Source: Diphasiastrum complanatum
Taxonomy: Eukaryota > Streptophyta > Lycopodiopsida > Lycopodiales > Lycopodiaceae
Assembly (NCBI GenBank): GCA_029204225.1
Contig: CM055106.1
Location: forward strand, 22,079,285-22,143,284
DNA length: 64,000 nt
Direction of reading: 5' to 3'
Below the pieces are notes generated by a model, which did not search any database, had not been told where the DNA came from, and saw only the letters and a program-made list of their open reading frames with translations. Each line of letters starts with the position of its first letter. The first letter of the stretch is position 1. This document shows, piece after piece, positions 57,517 through 64,000 of this stretch. The translations under genes were made by a program, and so were the position numbers.

Positions 57517-57599
57517 CTGCAAACCGGAAAACTTTTGAAGAACTTTAACCACTGCACAATTGCCAAAGAAGCACAATCAAACAGTTATTAGATTTTATT

Positions 57600-58130
57600 T
57601 ATAACCTATAATGCATGCAACAAATTTTATAATCAAATAAGCACGAAGTTATGGTCATATGGTACATTTAGGAACTATTTGACACTATCAGAGTTATGAG
57701 CAAGTTCACAGATATGGCATCACATTAAGCACGAAAAAGATGATAACTCCACGAACAATGAGAAATTTTCCTTCAAAGCTTACTTAACATCACCAAATAC
57801 AATCATTGACAAAGCCCTGCCTCAATAATCAAAAGCTATCAAATGAGTGTCTTTACTCCTGTTATAGTCTTCTGAGGATTTGTATGAACCTTCTAGGAAC
57901 ACCTGACACTTGACTTGAAAACCAGGGGAGAAAGCACTTTTGGAGGAAAACAGTGTGCACACCAACGGCTAGGTGCCCTCAAACTACAAGAGAGCTACTT
58001 TAACTTCATGCTCTTCGAGGCAGAGTACTTCAGTGTCTTGTTTTCTTTAAAAAGGATTCACTTAGTCCAATGTCCTGTGCATATGAAGGATCTACTTCAT
58101 CCCAGGATTCACTTAGTCCCATGAAGTACC
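57600..58130. other. Sequence upstream of the first exon seen; no exon recognised
   Basis: The missing 5' exon of the LAF3-like gene would be expected from here rightward. No short ATG-started hydrophobic exon with a GT donor was convincing. Confidence 0.35.
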
Positions 58131-58138
58131 ACAGGCTT

Positions 58139-58392
58139 GGAATAGAGAGGTCGTTTAGCCATTGTCACCAGTGCTCATAAACATTTTGCCCTTTAAAACA
58201 GGAACTTAGCAAAGCAGAAACCTAAAGAAAACATCATAGATGTACTCAATACGTGGCAAGAGTTTCTTGGATATAGAGATCGTTTAGTCCTGGTAACCAG
58301 TGCTCATAAACATTTTGCCCTTCTGAAACAGGAACTTAGCAAAGCAGAAACCTACAGAAAACATCATAGATGTACTAATAAGTGGCAAGAGT
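58139..58392. repeat. Tandem duplication, period about 127 bp
   Basis: The block with ccagtgctcataaacatttt, aggaacttagcaaagcagaa and catcatagatgtact occurs twice in a row with few differences. Confidence 0.9.
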
Positions 58393-58429
58393 TGGTGTAA
58401 TAGTGCTGCTTGTTGGAATTCATAGATCG

Positions 58430-60110
58430 TCGTAAAAACAATAATAGCATTGGTTGTGGCCAAATGATCCCAAAGTGGAGCATGAAGCATATGAGCCTAC
58501 TCTTGTGAAGAACGTGATTGATCAAATAGATCCAAGGACTCCCATGTGGCCAACAGGAAAGAAGACCAGCAAGTTTAGCAAGTGAATGTTTATTACAAGC
58601 ACCAAAATCGTAGTGATGGACAAGCTAAACAAGTTAAGTCTTCACACAAGGCCAATAGAAATCAGACTTGATAAGTCCACCAACACAACAAAAATGAGCA
58701 TCATAAATCATATTGTGGCATATGTCGAGAGGACAAGGTATGCAAAGTGCCCCATAATGATAGAGATGCTTATCAACAAAGTATGTGAACCTAATTAGGG
58801 GCACTAGAAGGAGGTTTACCAGTAAGACAAGTTTCTGTAAATCAAGAAAATGAGAATAAGCCTCAAGAAGAGCCACCAAATCAAAGCAAGAAGAAGAATA
58901 TTTAGAGCACAAATGAAAGTAAGTAAACGTAAAAGAGCATTAGCACCAGCATACCTTTTCCACTGTAATGAAAAGCTTGAGGAAATTGCATCGAATGAAT
59001 TTGACAATCACTAAGGGTCTTCTAGACATTAATATATTGAAGTGACTTTTGATCTGCATTCATATGCATATATCTCCTAGTTCATGCCAAAAAATAACAT
59101 CAACACCTACAATATTAGCATCAATGTCAAAATGCAAATTTCTTGTCAAAATCAAGTAAAGTTAGGATAAGAGCACTGACAATAAGATATTTGAGGTGAT
59201 CAAGAGAATTTTGACATAAATAACTCCAGTCAAAAGCAGTATCTTTGCATAGTAAAACTTGTAAAGGATGAAGTCAAAAGCAAGATTTGGGATTGACTTA
59301 CGCAAATGAGTAGGCAGACCTAAAAACATTTGAACTTCATGAGCATCATGGGGGCCAGGTTTGAACAGAATGGACTTTAGAAGGATCTAAATCATTAGTA
59401 CCATGAGAAACTAAGAATCCAAGAAAGTCAACTTGATTCAAAACAAGCATACATTGGGCAAAAGGGTATTAGTTATCGTTAGTAGGAAAATGTAAAATAC
59501 AATAATCAATACACAAATGCTTGGTACCAACTTTTTTATCAACAAGTGAAATAGTGAGCACCAAAAGGACTCTAACTAGAACTAATAAGATTATGATTCA
59601 ACAAACTTGTGACCTATGTTTAGACTTTAGCTTGTTCTTGATAAGACATACGATAAGGAGCACAAGAAATCAGAATTAAACCGGGAAGAAAATATATATG
59701 ATGGTTAACAATACATAAAGGCAGCAAAGAAAGAGGGGTTTCAAAAACATGGCGACGTTTGTTTACTAAAGTCGATATGGCAAGTAGAACAAAAGGATAG
59801 GACACAAAAGAAAGAACCTCAACATGAACACAAATAATAGCAAAGCGATAGCCTTTAGAAAGTCTTTGCGAATATTGCTTTTCAAAACTAGGAGAATAAT
59901 GAGCTTGAGCGCCATGGAACGTATAAGGATGGCCATCATGGGTAATATTATCGACAAATTGAGGGTAATAATTCCAGGAGAAGCAAATCAATCAGCTCCA
60001 AGGATAATGTAATTTTGCTTTATAGGGATGATATGGAAGTTGGCTTGGCCAAAAAAACCACCATCAAATGAATGAGGATTAGCAACTTCAACTCACATGG
60101 GAGTTATGAA
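58430..60110 (-). pseudogene. Heavily decayed gypsy copy, same family as 60700-63900
   Basis: On the minus strand: VNHHIYFLPG and CAPYRMSYQEQ (about 59625-59700) match the start of RT in the right-hand copy. The plus-strand segment near 59500-59580 aligns to 63130-63200 (LCIDYRALN region reversed). KHLYHYGALCIPCPLDI (about 58740) aligns to the integrase zinc region RLYHYGSLCIPSSLGI. Order fits one element with large deletions and many frame breaks. Confidence 0.7.
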
Positions 60111-60119
60111 CGTAGCCAC

Positions 60120-60560
60120 GGCTGATCTAGATTTAGTCTATGAAAGCATCACATAAGCAAGACTTAACCCTAGAAAGCAGGAGAGAGAAAGCTTAAAGAG
60201 ACTAAAGAAGGAGATCATATCATAAGCCAAGTAACAAATGACACAGAATCCCTACTTATAGCCAAGAGGAAGCCCTAAAAGGAAGCTTCCAGTGGCTAGG
60301 GCCAAACTGAGAGGGAAAATAGTGCGCCCTCCAAGAAGGCCCCCACTCTTAGTAATATGACCAAATAACCAATATAGTGAATCATAGGGCCCAAGGCCAA
60401 TAATATGGTCTAAATGTCAATAATAGGGCCCAAGGCCAACCATATAGTCTAAATGTCAAATAATGAATAAAAAGGGCCCAAAGTCTGCCTATGCATAAAG
60501 TAAAGTAAATGTAAATGGACATGGCGAATGTAATGAGCCGAGTCCATAACTCTCCCCGAC
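60120..60560 (-). repeat. Probable 3' LTR/UTR of the right-hand gypsy
   Basis: On the minus strand after the integrase stop lies a purine run (cggggagag, 60550-60559), then non-coding sequence with a short tandem (gggcccaaggccaa, three times at 60385-60440) and a TATA-like ggctataagtaggg (about 60255). Borders are not resolved. Confidence 0.45.
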
Positions 60561-60703
60561 ACAAAAATAAGACCCAACTGCCATAAAGGACTGGATCAAG
60601 TAACAGCAAGCCCTGGAGGATCAACTGGAACAGCATCTGGTGTAGTAACAACTGGAGCAACAGCTGATGTAGAGGAATCAACAAGTGCGGCAAGAGCATG
60701 AGC

Positions 60704-62197
60704 CTAATCCGCAAGTGACGGTGTATGATAAAAGACATCAATAGGCTCCCATGTGGCCTCCTCAACAGGACGACCATCCCACTGGACTAGGAACTGAATC
60801 TGCCGACAGCGTCGACTATGATGCAAACGCACCTGAAGGATAGCAGCAGGTAATAAAGGAAAGAGATCCGGTGCAGTAGGAAACTCAGCATCACGAGGAG
60901 CATCATCCTCAATAGCAGCACGTAATAAACTGACATGGAATATATCACAGGCACGTGTGGAAGCAGGAAGCTGAAGACGATATGTAACTGGACTAAGAAC
61001 CTCCAATATACAATAAGGCCCATAATAACGTGGTGCAAGCTTCTCAGTAGAAGCATGGTCCAACCGTAGGCGTAGATATACCATATCACCAACATGAAAC
61101 TCAACATGACGTCGATGACGATCAACTGAAGCCTGATAACGCTGTTGGACCTGCCGCAAATGGGAACTGGCCTGGAGAATAAGCTCGCAAGCACCTGATA
61201 GAAATGAAGACAGTGTCACAGGTGTATCCTCGGGAGGAAGAGGAATACCAGGTAAAAGAGGTGCATAACCATGAGATAATAAAAATGGTGCAACGCCGGT
61301 GCTGGTACTAACAGAGCTGTTATAGCTATACTCTGCCAAACATAAGTGCTGATCCCAATCCTTCCCTGAAGGAGTAACAAAATGGCACAAATAATCCTCA
61401 AGGATCCTGTTAAGGACCTCAGACTGCCCATCAGAAGTAGAATGATAAGCAGACCCCATAAAAAGCTGTACATCCAATATACGCATAAGCTCTGTCCAGA
61501 ACAATGATGTAAACTTACTATCCCGATCAGAAAGGATAGTACGAGGAAACCCATGTAGGCGAAATATCTCTGAAAGGAACAAGCGTGCACACTGCTCTGC
61601 TGTGATAGTACTGTGGACGGGTATGAAATGTGCCTGTTTCGAGAACCTGTCAACTACCACCATACATGAATCGTGACCACGACGGGTGCCGGGAAGGCCA
61701 ATGATGAAGTCCATAGAAATATCAGTCCACTGGCGGTGAGGAATAGGCCAACTCTGAAGCAAACCAGCGGACTTAGCACGGGAGTACTTATTACGTAAGC
61801 AGAAAGGATAGGTACGAATAAGTACAACAAGCTCTTTCCTAAGGGATGGCCAATAGAAATGATCCTTAAGACGAGCATAAGACTTCTGAAAACCAAAATG
61901 ACCCCCAACTGGGGACGAATGAGCATCCAACAACAACTGAGAACGGATACCCAAAGAACTAGGAATACAAAGAGAACCATAATGATAAAGACGGTGGTCA
62001 ACAATGGAATAAGCCTGATGAGGTGAAGACGACATAGGTGGAGCAGAACTATAAACATCACGAAAATCAGAACATGTAAGATAAGCAGATGGAAGATCAT
62101 CAAACCAAGAAGGGATTGTGGCAACAAGGGTATTCAATAAAGCAGGAAGTCTAGACAATGCGTCAGCAGCAGTGTTAGCACGACCAGGACAATACAA
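60704..62197 (-). pseudogene. Gypsy integrase and chromodomain, open frame
   Basis: A 497-residue frame starts at MYCPGRANTAADALSRLPAL (the end of RNase H). It contains the zinc region LLDAHSSPVGGHFGFQKSYA with a His in place near RTYPFCLRNKYSRAKSAGLL, where the Cys pair is altered. The core follows: WTDISMDFIIGLPGTRRGHD, FPRTILSDRDSKFTSLFWTE, STSDGQSEVLNRILEDYL; then HVGDMVYLRLRLDHAST, and a chromodomain-like end VQWDGRPVEEATWEPIDVF. It is continuous with 62216-63436 except for one stop. Confidence 0.92.
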
Positions 62198-62215
62198 AAT
62201 AGAAAAATCAAAAGA

Positions 62216-63436
62216 TTATAAAAACTGCAACCAACGAAACTGACGATCACTAAGATCACGCTGGGAGAAGAGATAACGTAAGGACTGATGATCAGTAACG
62301 ATATCAAAAGGAACACGGTATAGGTAATGGCGCCACTTCTTAAGAGCATAGATAATGGCAAGAAGCTCTTTCTCATGGACAGAATAACGTTGCTCATAAG
62401 AGCGTAAACGACGCGACTCATAAGCAATAATACACTGAGACTGACGAAGCAAGACACCCAAACCAACATTACTAGCATCGGTCTCAACAATAAATTTCTG
62501 ATCAAACTGTGGTAAACACAAAAGGGCATGAAGAGGGGCAGCCACAGTGGCAAAGTGAGGAACAGGACGACGAAGGTGAGTAGCGAGACCAAGAAACATA
62601 CAAACATGGTGGACATCTGTGGGAACAGGCCAATCAGCGATTGCCCGAACCTTATGAGGGTCCAAACGAATACGACCATCACAAATGAGAAATCCTAAAA
62701 ACTCAATCTCAACAACAGCAAAGGAACACTTAGAAAGTTTAGCAAACAACTGGTGATGAACAAGCAATTGAAAAACAGATGAAAGATGTAACACATGCTC
62801 ATCAAGAGTCTTACTAAAAACAAGAATACCATCAAAATAAACTAAAACACAACGACCAAGGAGAGGACGCATGATGTTATTCATCACATTCTGGAACGTA
62901 GGTGGACCATTAGTAACACCAAAAGGAAGAACACGAAACTCATACAAACCAAGATGGGTACGAAACGCAGTCTTGTGTTCGTCCGAAGGATGCATCCTAA
63001 TCTGGTGATAGCCGGAACGTAAGTCTATCTTAGAGAAAAGATGAGAGGTGCCTAACTGGTCAAAGAGATCATCCATGTGAGGAATAGGATACTGGTTACG
63101 GATGGTCAACTTATTGAGGGCACGATAATCAATGCAAAGGCGTTTGGAACCATCTTTCTTACTGACAAGGAGAACAGGGGCACCAAAAGGACTGTGACTA
63201 GGAACAATAAGGCCCTGATCTAGTAAAGCAGTAATCTGAAGCTCAACCTCATCACGCTCAGACTTAGACATACGGTAAGGAGGCCGGGAGGGAGGAGCAG
63301 AACCAGGACGCAAATCAATATGGTGGTTCACATCACGTAATGGTGGTAGCGTCGTAGGTTCTGAAAAGACAAATGCATACTGATGTAATAAGTCAGAGAT
63401 CACCTGAGGAACAGCTGCTGGAGGAGAGGTAGTCAC
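62216..63436 (-). pseudogene. Gypsy reverse transcriptase and RNase H, open frame
   Basis: A 406-residue frame: [93 protein letters not shown], then VYFDGILVFSKTLDEHVLHL, where the second catalytic Asp of the YxDD box is Gly. RNase H follows (IVETDASNVGLGVLLRQSQC, SVHEKELLAIIYALKKWRHY, VTDHQSLRYLFSQ). The frame ends at a single stop codon at about 62216, just before the piece that continues into integrase. Confidence 0.93.
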
Positions 63437-63526
63437 TAGAGAATCTGTTGCAGCACGCTGAACACATAATAAAGCTGCACAATGAGCCTTAGGTAGGCTG
63501 CGGATAAACTGCTTCCCACTGATCAG

Positions 63527-63898
63527 CTAGAAATCTGCCTGAGAATCAATACCAGCAAGTGAGTGGGTCACTGCATCATGAACAAATGTCAATGTCTGCC
63601 GAGCCTCCAAAGTAACCGCTCCCAATGAAGCAAACCAATCAGCACCAAGGATAAAGTCATAGCGCTCCAGAGGAATGATATAAAGATCTGCCTGTCCAGA
63701 AAAATCACCAATGCGGTAGGATAATCCCTGAAACATCTGAGAACTAGGAAATGAGTGAGAACTGGCAACCTCGACTGTGAGAGGCTGTGGAGCAGGAATA
63801 GGTGAAGCGCGTATCCGGCTGAGAACATAACTGCTGATAAAGGAATGAGTGCTGCCAGTATCAACTAAAGCAATATACTCACGACCAGTAATGCGCAC
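63527..63898 (-). pseudogene. Gypsy retropepsin-type protease
   Basis: The frame reads REYIALVDTGSTHSFISSYV, with the catalytic DTG, then FQGLSYRIGDFSGQADLYII and YDFILGADWFASLG (flap/hydrophobic region of the family). It ends in a stop at about 63524, which separates it from RT. Gag would lie to the right, beyond the window. Confidence 0.88.
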
Positions 63899-64000
63899 AC
63901 GTAGCCGAATGGAGCGAGGACCGGGGCACCCTGTCCAGGTAGCATAAGCAAGCTGAGCATGGCAAGTAGCAGGAAGTAAATCAGTAGAAGGATCAGGAGA

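Noticed and set aside
1-64000. CRISPR arrays, bacterial operons, riboswitches, rRNA genes
   Set aside because: Nothing of the kind was seen. Spliced exons, plant telomere repeats and plant retroelements show a eukaryotic nuclear sequence.

Overview
This is a stretch of a large, repeat-rich land-plant nuclear genome. The evidence is GT-AG introns, plant retrotransposon lineages (Ty1/copia, Ty3/gypsy chromoviruses, a Tat/Athila-like integrase), hAT transposons, long CT microsatellites and a TTTAGGG telomere-type block. Giant introns packed with transposons and an L1-type LINE would fit a gymnosperm, fern or large-genome angiosperm, but the sequence alone does not decide between them.

The only host gene I can support is an amidohydrolase family 3 gene, the plant LAF3 (LONG AFTER FAR-RED 3) type, on the minus strand. 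Eleven exons were placed between 57516 and 2685. They join into 1200 bp (400 codons) with no stop, consistent phases and GT-AG borders throughout. Four introns are 8.9, 10.2, 11.2 and 19.2 kb long and are filled with transposons. The first exon (N-terminal anchor) was not found and the C-terminal exons lie beyond the left edge.

Layout. 1-775: gypsy reverse transcriptase fragment (-). 776-1650: N-terminal half of a hAT transposase (-). 2685-5844: three LAF3 exons. 5845-16091 (intron): Tat/Athila-like integrase, retrotransposon ORF remnants, two tRNA-iMet primer-binding sites, scrambled copia pieces and the 3' end of a second kind of LINE. 16092-16799: three exons. 16800-35981 (19 kb intron): CT array, LINE with ORF1 and endonuclease, 5'-truncated chromovirus, a hAT element with a gypsy fragment inside it, a second hAT head, and a LINE with RT followed by two more LINE tails with CT arrays, then a copia 3' end. 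35982-36579: two exons. 36580-47769 (intron): LTR fragment, decayed gypsy, and a well-delimited copia element with 5-bp TSD and an internal inversion. 47770-47842: one exon. 47843-56751 (intron): CT array, a nearly full gypsy chromovirus body, a foldback element and a telomere-like block. 56752-57516: two exons. 58100-64000: a decayed and a near-intact copy of the same gypsy family seen at the left edge.

The transposons do not cooperate with the host gene. They are insertions whose coding regions are mostly broken, while every LAF3 exon is preserved, which suggests (inference) that the gene is still transcribed and spliced across more than 55 kb.
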